From NCBI GenBank assembly GCA_021823165.1, contig JAKAOS010000005.1:1-37133 (forward strand): a stretch of DNA of 37,133 nucleotides, read 5' to 3'. Below, piece by piece: positions 6,351 through 14,125 of this stretch. The first letter of the stretch is position 1, and each line of letters begins with the position of its first letter. The DNA is from Actinomycetes bacterium (GTDB lineage Bacteria > Actinomycetota > Acidimicrobiia > Acidimicrobiales > JAKAOS01). Under the pieces are notes generated by a model. That model searched no databases. It was not told where the DNA came from and saw nothing but the letters and a program-made list of their open reading frames with translations. Both the position numbers and the translations under genes were made by a program.

Positions 6351-9076
6351 GCGGAGGGCGCAGCAGCCTGCGCCAGTACTTGCGGCCACTCTGGCCAATA
6401 ATCCTGCTCTCTGTGGTCCCAGCGCTGGTTTTTGGCCTCCCCGCCGCAGCGGGACACCTCCTCATATTCCAAGACAACCTCCGCCAGAACTACCCCCTAC
6501 GCGTGCTGGTGGGCCGCGACCTCGCATCGGGGCACCTCCCCCTCTGGGACCCCTACATATGGAGTGGCACGCCACTGCTCGCGGGCTTCAATGCCGGAGC
6601 CGCCTATCCGCTCTCGTGGCTCTTTGCACTCCTGCCGGGCCCAGTCGCCTGGGTGACAATCGAATGGGCTCAGTACAGCGCAACGGCCATAGGCACATAT
6701 CTGCTTCTCAGGGACTCGGGCATGGGCATCAAGCCCGCTGCCGGCGCCGCGGCAGTCTTTGCCTTCTCCGGGGCGGCGGCGGCCCAGGTCGTCCACGTGG
6801 ACATGACCTCGGGCATAGCCAGTCTTCCCTGGATCCTCATTGCCTTGCGGCGGGTCGTACTGGAGGGTCGAGCGGCCTGGGTGCTGTGGCTTGGCGCGGC
6901 CTACTCGATGGTGGTCCTGGGTGGCGCCCCCGAGGCGATGATGGACGAAGCAATTGTTGCGTTGGTCTACGCCGTGGCAATCGCTGGAACAAGGCTCCGC
7001 CACTGGCTCCGCCTCCTGCTGGGCGGCACCGCCGCGGGGCTTGTTGCCCTGGGCCTCTCCGCCGTGCTGTGGTGGCCGGGGCTTGCATTCATTGCCCAGT
7101 CCCAGCGGGCTGGGCTGGGGAAGCATTTCTTTGCCTCTGGCTCCTATCCTCCCGCTGACTTCCTGCTAGCGGTGCTGCCCTATCTATTCGGGGGATATGG
7201 GCAACTGAACCAGCCCTACTTCTTCGGCCAGTACAACCTCCCCGAGGTGTCCATCTATATCGGCATCCTGCCACTCATCGGGGCGCTAACCATGCTCGCC
7301 GGCCGGCGGAGGGCCGGCGCCCCGAAGGCCGAAATGCGGGCCTGGACCATGGTCGGCGCCGCAGCTTTGGTGCTGGCTTTGGGAAATCACACCCCACTCG
7401 AGCCCCTGCTATCCCACATCCCCCTCTACGGCCACCAGCGCTTGCAGAGCAGGAACATCCTGGGTGTCGATCTGGCTGCGGCCGCTCTGTTCGGCTGGTG
7501 GCTCGACCGGAACAGCTGGCCTCGCACTCACCCCATGGGAGCATGGGAGAAGTTCGCGGCGCTCGTTCCTTTCGTGGTGGCACTTTTGGCTTCGGCCTCC
7601 TTTGCCGTGGCACCCATGGCCATGACCTGGGCACTGCAAAGAACCCGGCCCACAGCGGTGTCCTTTGGTGCGGTGGACCAGGCCCTGGCCGTCTCGGTAG
7701 TGCTTTCGGCCCTGGCCGGCTGGCATGCCCTCCGGGTAGGCAAGGGCGACGAGAGACGCTGGCGGCGCTTGGGTCTCGGCCTGGTGGTTGTCGACCTCTG
7801 CCTCTATTCGATCGTCGGGGAGCTTCCCTCCAGCCCATCCCCCTCGACGCTGAGAGCCGGCGGCCCGATAATGAGAATGGTTGCCGCAACGGCCGGCAAG
7901 CAGGGCCGATACGCGGTCTATGACCCTCAGCTCTATGACTACTTCACCCTGCGCAATGCGGGCAATCCCGATCTTGGCATACTGCGTTCGCTCCCGAGCG
8001 TGCAGGGCTACGCATCAATAGTGAGCGCTTCGTACAACGCAACCACTGCCACCCACGCTCAGGCCAACCTTTCCACCTCGTATGTGAACCGAGCGGTGGA
8101 GCAGTTGAACCTGCGGGAGTTGACGACCCTTCCCGAGTCGTTCCTGAACCCCTTGGCCAAGGCACCGGCACCTGATGGCTCGGTGTCACCATCCATCCTG
8201 GGCTACGGCCAATCTCAGACGATGCCCCAGGGCAATAACTCACACCCGCCTGTTCCGGCCCCCCAGACAGCTCGCAGCAGGCCACCGCTTTCGCCAAAGT
8301 CCTCCGAGGGCTGGTTTTTCGGAACCGCGGTGACCCCACGTTCGGTCGGACTGGTCCTCAATAGCCCCGCTCCAGGGGGGCGGCTCTCCATTGGGCTAAT
8401 CGGCAAGGGGGGCAGTGTGGACTGGCAGGCGCCGCTCACTTTGTCCCGGTCCCGCTATGTCTCTATCTCCACCAAAGATATACACCAGAGGATTATCGGG
8501 ATCGAGGTGCTCAACCTCTCGGGCCGCGCACTGCCTATTGGATATGGAATACTCCAGGCAACAAAGCACTTCTTTGTGACCAGCGGCGCCCTGGCGAACG
8601 CGGTTTCGCCCAAGACTTGGAGATGGGTGGGCCAGGTCCAAGGATGGTCAGTCTTCGGCGTGGACCAACCGGCGCGGCCGGCGTGGCTGAAAGGCCCGTC
8701 AAAGACACCCGGGAGGGCAACGGTGGTCGATGGTCCCTCTGGGTCGTCGGTAACCATATCGGTGAGGACTACCACGCCCGGGTTGTTGGTCTGGTCCGAG
8801 GCTTATTCACCAGGCTGGCATGCGAAACTCAAACCAGCCGCACCAAGCCATTCTCGTCCAAGGCCAATATCGCTACACCCCTACGGGTTGATCCAAGCGA
8901 TGGCCGTCCCGGCCGGCAACTACAGCGTTGTGCTCACCTATGACCCCCCACGCATAGCCCAGGGCATCTGGGCCAGCGGAACCACCCTCGTGGTCGTGGC
9001 ATCGTCATTCCTTTTCCTCTATCGTCGCCGCGCCGCTCGGGGGCATTGGCCACCTCCAGGGAGTCGGGCGATCTGA
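6320..9076 (+). CDS. Large YfhO-like membrane protein (predicted GT-C glycosyltransferase)
   Basis: The 918-aa protein has about 11-12 hydrophobic segments in the first 530 residues, a long extracytoplasmic region (about 530-890), and a final membrane segment followed by a basic tail. The early loop DNLRQNYPLRVLVGRDLASGHLPLWDPYIWSGTPLLAGF is the conserved YfhO-family signature: an acidic residue after the first helix, then a W-(D/N)P motif. YfhO-like proteins are thought to add sugars to envelope polymers from lipid-linked donors. A proline-rich linker (about 610-655) interrupts the outer domain. GTG 6320 overlaps the GT2 gene by 31 bp. No clear Shine-Dalgarno is present and a TTG at 6377 is an alternative start. 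It fits the same glycan operon. Confidence 0.75.
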   Translation: MVAGTAADLLSGGRSSLRQYLRPLWPIILLSVVPALVFGLPAAAGHLLIFQDNLRQNYPLRVLVGRDLASGHLPLWDPYIWSGTPLLAGFNAGAAYPLSWLFALLPGPVAWVTIEWAQYSATAIGTYLLLRDSGMGIKPAAGAAAVFAFSGAAAAQVVHVDMTSGIASLPWILIALRRVVLEGRAAWVLWLGAAYSMVVLGGAPEAMMDEAIVALVYAVAIAGTRLRHWLRLLLGGTAAGLVALGLSAVLWWPGLAFIAQSQRAGLGKHFFASGSYPPADFLLAVLPYLFGGYGQLNQPYFFGQYNLPEVSIYIGILPLIGALTMLAGRRRAGAPKAEMRAWTMVGAAALVLALGNHTPLEPLLSHIPLYGHQRLQSRNILGVDLAAAALFGWWLDRNSWPRTHPMGAWEKFAALVPFVVALLASASFAVAPMAMTWALQRTRPTAVSFGAVDQALAVSVVLSALAGWHALRVGKGDERRWRRLGLGLVVVDLCLYSIVGELPSSPSPSTLRAGGPIMRMVAATAGKQGRYAVYDPQLYDYFTLRNAGNPDLGILRSLPSVQGYASIVSASYNATTATHAQANLSTSYVNRAVEQLNLRELTTLPESFLNPLAKAPAPDGSVSPSILGYGQSQTMPQGNNSHPPVPAPQTARSRPPLSPKSSEGWFFGTAVTPRSVGLVLNSPAPGGRLSIGLIGKGGSVDWQAPLTLSRSRYVSISTKDIHQRIIGIEVLNLSGRALPIGYGILQATKHFFVTSGALANAVSPKTWRWVGQVQGWSVFGVDQPARPAWLKGPSKTPGRATVVDGPSGSSVTISVRTTTPGLLVWSEAYSPGWHAKLKPAAPSHSRPRPISLHPYGLIQAMAVPAGNYSVVLTYDPPRIAQGIWASGTTLVVVASSFLFLYRRRAARGHWPPPGSRAI
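6357..6374 (+). other. 7-bp hairpin GGCGCAG-CAGC-CTGCGCC after the GT2 stop
   Basis: A perfect stem with a 4-nt loop begins 6 nt after the GT2 stop codon and lies inside the annotated start of the YfhO-like gene. There is no T-tract, so it is more likely a processing or translation-modulating structure than a terminator. Confidence 0.4.
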
Positions 9077-9114
9077 GCCTCGCGCCGGCCAGCGGCCGGC
9101 ATAGCCAGCCCGCC

Positions 9115-9120
9115 TAGTCT
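9115..9120 (+). promoter_or_regulatory. -10 box TAGTCT of the epimerase gene
   Basis: TANNNT hexamer ending 8 nt before ATG 9129, with no Shine-Dalgarno in between, consistent with a leaderless or near-leaderless transcript. Confidence 0.4.
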
Positions 9121-9128
9121 TGCCTGCC

Positions 9129-10037
9129 ATGCGCATATTGGTCACAGGTGGAGCAGGGTTCATAGGCTCAGCCCTCTCAAAGCAGCTCGGGGCAGCGGGG
9201 CACGATGTAGTGGTTGCCGACCTACGAAAGAACCCGGACCAACAATGTGTCATAGGGGACCTAACCGATCCCGAGGTAGTGGAGCGAGCGGTGGAGGGAG
9301 GGGTGGACGCGATCTGCCACCTCGCGGCCCGCACCTCGGTGCTTGAGTCCAAGACCGATCCCGAGGGCTACTTCCGGTCGAACGTGCAGATGACCGCACT
9401 ACTGCTCGAGGCCTGCCGACGCCAGGGAGGGGCGCGCTTTGTATTCGCCTCCACCAACGCCGTCGCCGGGAACGCCGAAAAACTACCTCTCACCGAGGAA
9501 GTCCCCCTGCACCCCCTCACCCCCTACGGCGCCACCAAGGCAGCTTCGGAGATGCTCTGCTCCGCCTACTCCGCATCCTTTGACACCCCCTCTGTGGCCA
9601 TTCGCCTAACCAACGTCTATGGGCCGGGGATGACCCTCAAGGACAGCTTCGTGCCACGCCTCATGCGGGCCGCCGCCACCGGCGGAGAGGTCGAAATCTA
9701 CGGAGACGGCTCCATGCGCAGGGACTACATCTTCCTGTCTGACGTGGTGGATGCCTTTGTACACTTTGCCACCGCCGAGCCGGACTCCCCCGAGGCCAGC
9801 TTCACCGGCCCGGTGATCATCGGATCGGGCGAATCCATCACCGTTGACGAGTTGGTGGCTGCAGCCAAGAAGGCGACCGGCATCGACATACCTGCCCACT
9901 ATGGAAAGGCGCGGCTGGGAGAGATGCCGGCGGTGATCGTGGACAACTCCAAGGCCCAATCCCTCGGCTGGCGAGCCAAGGTCACCCTGGAGGCCGGCAT
10001 GGCGGCGGCGTGGGAGACCTTCAGCAACCCACGATAA
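9129..10037 (+). CDS. NAD-dependent nucleotide-sugar epimerase/dehydratase (extended SDR)
   Basis: The 302-aa protein starts MRILVTGGAGFIGSAL with the GxxGxxG Rossmann motif. It has DAICHLAARTS (conserved HLAA), FASTNAVAG (catalytic Ser/Thr strand), PYGATKAASE (YxxxK catalytic pair), RLTNVYGPG and DYIFLSDVVDAF. These are the marks of UDP-glucose 4-epimerase-like extended short-chain dehydrogenases, which act on NDP-sugars in the cytosol. The track ORF starts at a TTG three codons earlier; ATG 9129 is preferred because the Rossmann strand begins there and a -10 box lies 8 nt upstream. The gene follows the glycan cluster and probably feeds it with a sugar nucleotide. Epimerase, reductase and dehydratase activities cannot be separated from sequence. 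Confidence 0.85.
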   Translation: MRILVTGGAGFIGSALSKQLGAAGHDVVVADLRKNPDQQCVIGDLTDPEVVERAVEGGVDAICHLAARTSVLESKTDPEGYFRSNVQMTALLLEACRRQGGARFVFASTNAVAGNAEKLPLTEEVPLHPLTPYGATKAASEMLCSAYSASFDTPSVAIRLTNVYGPGMTLKDSFVPRLMRAAATGGEVEIYGDGSMRRDYIFLSDVVDAFVHFATAEPDSPEASFTGPVIIGSGESITVDELVAAAKKATGIDIPAHYGKARLGEMPAVIVDNSKAQSLGWRAKVTLEAGMAAAWETFSNPR

Positions 10038-10064
10038 GGGCCCGAGGGCCAGAGCTAGGAGTGC

Positions 10065-10772
10065 TCAGTGGGTGTCTATGACCCTGAACGCCTCAGCCAG
10101 GGCCCCGGGGGCCATTCCACCAGCTTGAGCCGTAGAGGACATCCACCCCGAGAGAACCTCAGCAGGGTCCTCGATCTCGGCAAGCTGGCTCTCGTGGCAC
10201 AACAATGCCTCCAGCTTCGCCCCAAACCAGGCGGTCACATCCACATAGCGATCCGGCTCCGGATCCGCCATCAGCCACACCTCGGCCACGACGTGGGCAT
10301 CCAGCCCCTCCGCCGCCAGTTCGGGGAAGGCAAAGGGATTCCTGGCATCTGGATAGACCGCGCACAGGGTTGCCTCGCCCGCCGCCAGATGGTCGGGGTG
10401 GCTGGCACGGATGCGGCCCAGGTGACGGCGGTAGGATTGACAGAGGATCCGCTCGGGCCGAACCTCTCGGATCACCCTGGCAATGTCCCGGCGAAGCGGG
10501 AGAGAGGCGGTCAGGGCGCCGTCGGGGAATCCGAGAAAGCGCACATCCCGCACCCCAAGCCGCTTGGCCGCCCGCAGCTGTTCACCGCGGCGTATGCCCG
10601 GGATCTCCGAACGAGCCACCGATGGGTCAAACCCACCGGCATCCCCGTCGGTGCAGATGCAGTAGGAGACATCCCATCCCTGATCGACCCACCCCGCTAT
10701 GGTCCCGCCGGCCCCGAAGTCGACATCGTCGGGATGGGCGGTCACGACCAGGGCACGTCCCCCCGCCTTCAT
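10065..10772 (-). CDS. LmbE/PIG-L family N-acetylglucosaminyl deacetylase
   Basis: The 235-aa protein has VVTAHPDDVDFGAGGTIA near the N-terminus, where the AHPDD motif supplies a zinc His/Asp pair and the catalytic base, and ASHPDHLAAGEA further on, with the third zinc histidine. The family includes MshB and Mca (mycothiol biosynthesis and detoxification) and lipid-linked GlcNAc deacetylases. There is no signal peptide, so a cytosolic role is likely. ATG 10772 overlaps the DEAD-box gene stop as ATGA, so the two are translationally coupled. It converges on the epimerase gene across 27 bp holding a GC-rich inverted repeat but no T-tract. The substrate could be mycothiol-related or glycan-related; sequence alone does not decide. 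Confidence 0.83.
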   Translation of the reverse strand: MKAGGRALVVTAHPDDVDFGAGGTIAGWVDQGWDVSYCICTDGDAGGFDPSVARSEIPGIRRGEQLRAAKRLGVRDVRFLGFPDGALTASLPLRRDIARVIREVRPERILCQSYRRHLGRIRASHPDHLAAGEATLCAVYPDARNPFAFPELAAEGLDAHVVAEVWLMADPEPDRYVDVTAWFGAKLEALLCHESQLAEIEDPAEVLSGWMSSTAQAGGMAPGALAEAFRVIDTH

Positions 10773-11929
10773 GCCGCGTCGGGGCTGACCGAGGCCACCT
10801 CTGCAAGCCTCGGATCGTTGGAAAACACCTCGTCCACCGGAACGTCCAGGCCAAGCCTGCGTTGGACCCGCTCCACCTCAAGAAGCTGGTTCCAAAGCAC
10901 GAGGGTCACGGCTACCCCATGGCCCCCCGCACGGGCGGTGCGGCCCGAGCGGTGAAGGTAAGTCTTGTGGTCCTCGGCCGGATCGTAGTGCAACACCACG
11001 TTCACCGACTCAATATCCAACCCACGCGCCGCCACGTCGGTTGCCACCAACACGCCGAGCCGACCCGATGTGAAGTCATCAAGTGACTTCTGCCTCTCCC
11101 TCTGGCGGAGATCCCCATGAATCGCAGCGCTGCGCACCCCGGCCGAGGCCAGCGACCTCGCCACCTGGGTCGCACCACGCTTGGTGCGGACAAAGACTAT
11201 GGCTTTGCGTGCCCTGGCCACCAGGGCGGCGGCCACCTTGTCCTTGTCCATCTCGTGCACCGAGAAGAACAGGTGCTGCATGCCTTCGACCGTCGGCTGC
11301 TCCCCCCCGACATCGTGACGCACCGGATCGCGGAGGTAATGCCGTATGAGGCCGTCGACCTCGCCGTCGAGGGTGGCGGAGAAAAGCATGGTTTGGCGAT
11401 CGGAGGGAATCCGCCGCATCAGCCATTCGACCTGGGGCATAAAGCCCATGTCCGCCATGCGGTCGGCCTCGTCGAGCACGAGCACGGAGATGGAGCCCAG
11501 ATCCACCCGGGAGCGCTCGAGCAGGTCGATCAGGCGCCCCGGGGTCGCCACTACCACGTCGGCGCCCTCCGAAAGCTCATTGACCTGCCGCTCCAGGGCA
11601 ACACCGCCGTAGACGCAGGCGACCTTGCGGCCAACCGACCCAGCCAACGGCGTGAGCACCTTGGCCACCTGTACGGCCAACTCGCGAGTGGGGACGAGCA
11701 CCAGGCCACCGGGCCGTTGTGGCCGGCCGGGCTGTGCTCGCATTAGTAACGGGATGCCAAACGCCAGCGTCTTGCCCGACCCTGTCTTTGCCTTCCCACA
11801 AAGGTCGCGCCCCCCAAGTGCATCCCCTATGGTCATTGCCTGGATCGGGAAGGGGTACACGATGCCGCTCTTGCTCAGCACCGACACCAGCTCGGCGGCG
11901 ACGCCGAGCGATTCAAAAGATTCTTGCAC
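10769..11929 (-). CDS. DEAD-box ATP-dependent RNA helicase (RhlE-like)
   Basis: The 386-aa protein has the full motif order: Q-motif (FESLGVAAELV...YPFPIQ), AKTGSGKT (motif I), PTRELAVQV (Ia), VATPGRL (Ib), VLDEADRM (II), SATLDGE (III), IVFVRTKRGA (IV), VATDVAARGLDI (V) and HRSGRTARAG (VI). It is a minimal-core helicase without a long C-terminal extension, acting on structured RNA in the cytosol. The start is GTG 11929, giving MQESFESLG. No Shine-Dalgarno precedes it, but TAGGCT lies 8 nt upstream, so it may have its own leaderless promoter besides read-through from the nucleosidase gene 11 nt away. The mycobacterial rhlE gene also lies a few genes from whiB1, from memory. Confidence 0.9.
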   Translation of the reverse strand: MQESFESLGVAAELVSVLSKSGIVYPFPIQAMTIGDALGGRDLCGKAKTGSGKTLAFGIPLLMRAQPGRPQRPGGLVLVPTRELAVQVAKVLTPLAGSVGRKVACVYGGVALERQVNELSEGADVVVATPGRLIDLLERSRVDLGSISVLVLDEADRMADMGFMPQVEWLMRRIPSDRQTMLFSATLDGEVDGLIRHYLRDPVRHDVGGEQPTVEGMQHLFFSVHEMDKDKVAAALVARARKAIVFVRTKRGATQVARSLASAGVRSAAIHGDLRQRERQKSLDDFTSGRLGVLVATDVAARGLDIESVNVVLHYDPAEDHKTYLHRSGRTARAGGHGVAVTLVLWNQLLEVERVQRRLGLDVPVDEVFSNDPRLAEVASVSPDAA

Positions 11930-11937
11930 GCCCTAAT

Positions 11938-11943
11938 AGCCTA
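11938..11943 (-). promoter_or_regulatory. Possible internal -10 box TAGGCT before the DEAD-box gene
   Basis: Minus-strand TAGGCT overlaps the stop codon of the nucleosidase gene and ends 8 nt before the GTG start at 11929. It matches the window-wide TANNNT pattern but has no clear -35. Confidence 0.3.
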
Positions 11944-12732
11944 TTGCACTTTCTCCCTGGCCTCTGCGCGCCCCTCAAGAGCCAGCCCACCGAGAGCGCC
12001 GGTTACCACCTCGGCCATCGCCGGGGCCGCTACGTCTTGGCACCAGGACAGCACAGCTTGCGCCGAGAAACTCTCGTCGGCCTGATCCGAGACCATCCGG
12101 AGAGCCGACCACGGCACTTTCGCCCCCTCGCACACCTGGGCCACCGCAGCCGTCTCCATGTCGAGACACAGCGCATCTGGGAACCGCATCGATATCAAAT
12201 CCCTGGCCCTTGCCTCCGCCACCAGCTGGTCGCCCGAGCAGACCTCTCCGACCAGGGCAGGACCGGACCATCCGCCGGCCGAGTAACGAGCCATCGAGTC
12301 CGCCAACGCCGCCTTCAGGACCCCATCCGCCTCGAATGCCACAGCATCCCGGCCCGGCAACTGACCTTCCCGCGCTGCAATGGGCCGGCAGTCGAAGTCG
12401 TGATGGATCGCCGCTTCTACCACCACCATGGCACCAAGTGGTGCGTGAGCCGACAGCGATCCCGAGATTCCGGCCAAGACCACAGCAGACGGCTCAAAGC
12501 GCTCTATAGCCGCAGCCGTAGTGGCTGCTGCAGCGACCTTGCCGATGCCGCAGGTCCCACTCACCACGGCCAGATTCCCAAGGGTGGCCTCCAAGAAATC
12601 CTCGGAGACCACCGAGGCAACCCTCCTGGATACCGCCATTCGCGAGCGCAGCTCACAGGCCTCTTGGGCCATGGCCGTAAGGAGTAATACCGGGCCGTCG
12701 GCCCCAAACTGCCCAGCTCCCCTGTAGGTCAT
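11941..12732 (-). CDS. 5'-methylthioadenosine/S-adenosylhomocysteine nucleosidase family
   Basis: The 263-aa protein has the PNP/UDP phosphorylase fold signatures: VLLLTAMAQEACELR at the N-terminus, VVLAGISGSL (Gly-rich strand), GEVCSGDQLVA, LCLDMETAAVAQVC (ribose-binding Met-Glu pair) and RMVSDQADES, with the catalytic aspartate in SDxAD. The family splits MTA or SAH into adenine and a thioribose or homocysteine moiety in the cytosol; related members act in futalosine metabolism, which is a real alternative here. ATG 12732 follows GGCGGGGCA, a usable Shine-Dalgarno. It is divergent from rsbW, and its -10 (TAACAT) overlaps that of rsbW. Confidence 0.82.
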   Translation of the reverse strand: MTYRGAGQFGADGPVLLLTAMAQEACELRSRMAVSRRVASVVSEDFLEATLGNLAVVSGTCGIGKVAAAATTAAAIERFEPSAVVLAGISGSLSAHAPLGAMVVVEAAIHHDFDCRPIAAREGQLPGRDAVAFEADGVLKAALADSMARYSAGGWSGPALVGEVCSGDQLVAEARARDLISMRFPDALCLDMETAAVAQVCEGAKVPWSALRMVSDQADESFSAQAVLSWCQDVAAPAMAEVVTGALGGLALEGRAEAREKVQ

Positions 12733-12772
12733 TGCCCCGCCGTCGTCGAAAGTCGTGCCCTGGGTTTGCGGC

Positions 12773-12779
12773 TATGTTA
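12773..12779. promoter_or_regulatory. Overlapping divergent -10 boxes TATGTTA
   Basis: On the plus strand TATGTT (12773-12778) ends 6 nt before the rsbW GTG. On the minus strand TAACAT (complement of 12774-12779) would serve the nucleosidase, leaving about 35 nt of leader. Both match TANNNT and share five bases, so the two directions should exclude each other. Confidence 0.4.
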
Positions 12780-12784
12780 GAGCC

Positions 12785-13225
12785 GTGCCGCCCCAAGCAA
12801 GTGAACAAGTCGGCGACAAGGCCTCCTCGCAGCTGGGCCATGGTGGCGACGATCAGGTACGCCTTACGCTCCCGGCGCGGCCGGAATACGTTCGTCTGGC
12901 ACGCATCACGGCGTCTGGCCTGGCAAGCCGGCTGGGGTTTTCCTGGGACGAAATCGAGGATCTCCGCCTGGCCGTGGACGAGCTCTGTCATGCGCTTTTG
13001 AGCCCGCTTCCGACCGACGGCACTATGCGCTTGCGCTATGCGATGGCCGATGACGCCATCGAAGTCTTTGCCCGGCTCGACCAGGGCCCAGGCAAGGCCG
13101 TGCGTGCACCCGCGATAGGGGACCTGTCGCATCAGATTCTCTCGGCTCTGGTGGACGAGCACCGCCTTGTAGACCCCGAATCCTCCCTTTGGATCCGCAA
13201 GGTGCGCCGGGACCCGGCGCCCTGA
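12785..13225 (+). CDS. RsbW-like anti-sigma factor (GHKL serine kinase fold)
   Basis: The 146-aa protein has LTLPARPEYVRLARITASGLASRLGFSWDEIEDLRLAVDELCHALL, the first half of the RsbW/SpoIIAB ATPase fold, then a beta sheet and a degenerate G-box region (LSHQILSALVDE). Such proteins bind a SigB/F-type sigma factor and are countered by RsbV-like antagonists. The N-box Asn of the usual ExxNA motif is replaced (ELCHA), so ATP or magnesium binding may be altered. GTG 12785 is preferred to the track start at 12755 because TATGTT lies 6 nt upstream. Its stop overlaps the sigma factor start (TGATG), which strongly supports the partner assignment. No rsbV gene lies in the window. Confidence 0.82.
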   Translation: MPPQASEQVGDKASSQLGHGGDDQVRLTLPARPEYVRLARITASGLASRLGFSWDEIEDLRLAVDELCHALLSPLPTDGTMRLRYAMADDAIEVFARLDQGPGKAVRAPAIGDLSHQILSALVDEHRLVDPESSLWIRKVRRDPAP

Positions 13226-13989
13226 TGGCGCTGGAGGAGAACCGGCGGCAGGAACTCAGGGACAAATTTGGCGAGTTCGCTACGAGCCGGGATCCAGAGC
13301 TACGCAAGGCGTTGGTCGAGGCGCACATCGGCTTGGCCGAGTTCCTGGCTCGCCGGTTCAACAACCGTGGGGAAGCCCTTGACGACCTCGTTCAGGTGGC
13401 ATCGCTTGCCTTGGTGAAGGCGGTGGACCGCTTCGACCCCGACCGCGGCGTCGAGTTCTCCACCTATGCCACCCACACAATCGCAGGCGAGCTGAAACGA
13501 CACTTCAGGGACCGAGGGTGGGCCGTGAGAGCACCGCGGCGCATGCAGGAGCTCTATCTGCGGCTCGGCCAAATCGTCTCCACCCTCTCTCAGGAGCTTG
13601 GCCGCTCGCCGACCATCGCAGAGATGGCTCGCTCGGCGGGGGTGTCAGAGGAGGAGGTCCTGGAAGCCCTCGAGGCCGGCCAGGCCTACCGCTCAAGTTC
13701 CCTCGATAGCCCCGGCGGTGCCGGGGAGGACCAGGGGGACGACCTTTCCACGCGCCTGGGCGAGGACGACCCAGGATTCGAACGAGCCGAAGGCAGAGCG
13801 ATTTTGTCACCGCTGGTGGCCGAACTGCCCGCACGGCAACAGCAAATTCTCCAGCTGCGGTTCTACGAGGGCCTCACCCAGTCTGAAATAGCCCAGGAAC
13901 TGGGCATTTCCCAGATGCACGTGTCCCGCCTGCTCAGCCGCAGCCTGATGTTCCTGCGGTCTCGGGCCGCAGAAAACGCGCCAGGTTAG
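13225..13989 (+). CDS. RNA polymerase sigma factor, SigB/SigF/SigG family
   Basis: The 254-aa sigma-70 group 3 factor shows region 2 (LDDLVQVASLALVKAVDRFDPDRGVEFSTYATHTIAGELKRHFRDRGWAVRAPRR, with -10 recognition and core binding), region 3 (LSQELGRSPTIAEMARSAGVSEEEVLEAL) and region 4 (LPARQQQILQLRFYEGLTQSEIAQELGISQMHVSRLL, the -35 helix-turn-helix). The RDRGWAVRAPRRMQEL sequence is typical of SigB/F proteins of Gram-positive bacteria. ATG 13225 shares one base with the stop of the upstream anti-sigma gene, so the two are translated in step. It likely directs a stress or developmental regulon. WhiB follows with its own promoter. Confidence 0.9.
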   Translation: MALEENRRQELRDKFGEFATSRDPELRKALVEAHIGLAEFLARRFNNRGEALDDLVQVASLALVKAVDRFDPDRGVEFSTYATHTIAGELKRHFRDRGWAVRAPRRMQELYLRLGQIVSTLSQELGRSPTIAEMARSAGVSEEEVLEALEAGQAYRSSSLDSPGGAGEDQGDDLSTRLGEDDPGFERAEGRAILSPLVAELPARQQQILQLRFYEGLTQSEIAQELGISQMHVSRLLSRSLMFLRSRAAENAPG

Positions 13990-14009
13990 GATTAACTCGG
14001 AATAAATAG

Positions 14010-14038
14010 TTGCTCCCAACCGACGGGAGTATTAAAGT
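14010..14038 (+). promoter_or_regulatory. whiB promoter TTGCTC-17-TAAAGT with inverted repeat
   Basis: A -35 (TTGCTC, 14010-14015) and a -10 (TAAAGT, 14033-14038) are separated by 17 nt. The spacer region contains CTCCC-N7-GGGAG (14013-14029), an inverted repeat positioned to bind a repressor or fold as a small hairpin. Transcription would start near 14045, giving a leader of about 80 nt. Confidence 0.5.
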
Positions 14039-14094
14039 CTCGTTACCCCTACAGGTATCCGGCCTCTCTTTCTCAGCAGAGTAGCGCCGAATCA

Positions 14095-14110
14095 TGTGAA
14101 ATTCATCACA
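14095..14110. promoter_or_regulatory. CRP/FNR-type site TGTGA-AATTCA-TCACA
   Basis: A perfect palindrome in its outer 5+5 bases, matching the classic cAMP-CRP consensus TGTGA-N6-TCACA. It sits about 50 nt downstream of the predicted transcription start and 15 nt before GTG 14126, next to the Shine-Dalgarno. Mycobacterial whiB1 is known to be CRP-regulated, so the site is probably functional; from this position it would be expected to repress unless a second promoter exists upstream. Confidence 0.6.
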
Positions 14111-14125
14111 AGCAAAGGAGACAGG

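Noticed and set aside
10038-10064. Intrinsic terminator GGCCC-GA-GGGCC between epimerase and LmbE genes
   Set aside because: The loop is only two bases in the simplest fold and no T-tract follows on either strand.
11719-12687. 322-aa plus-strand ORF antisense to the nucleosidase and helicase genes
   Set aside because: Spans two real genes and their junction on the other strand; no family features.
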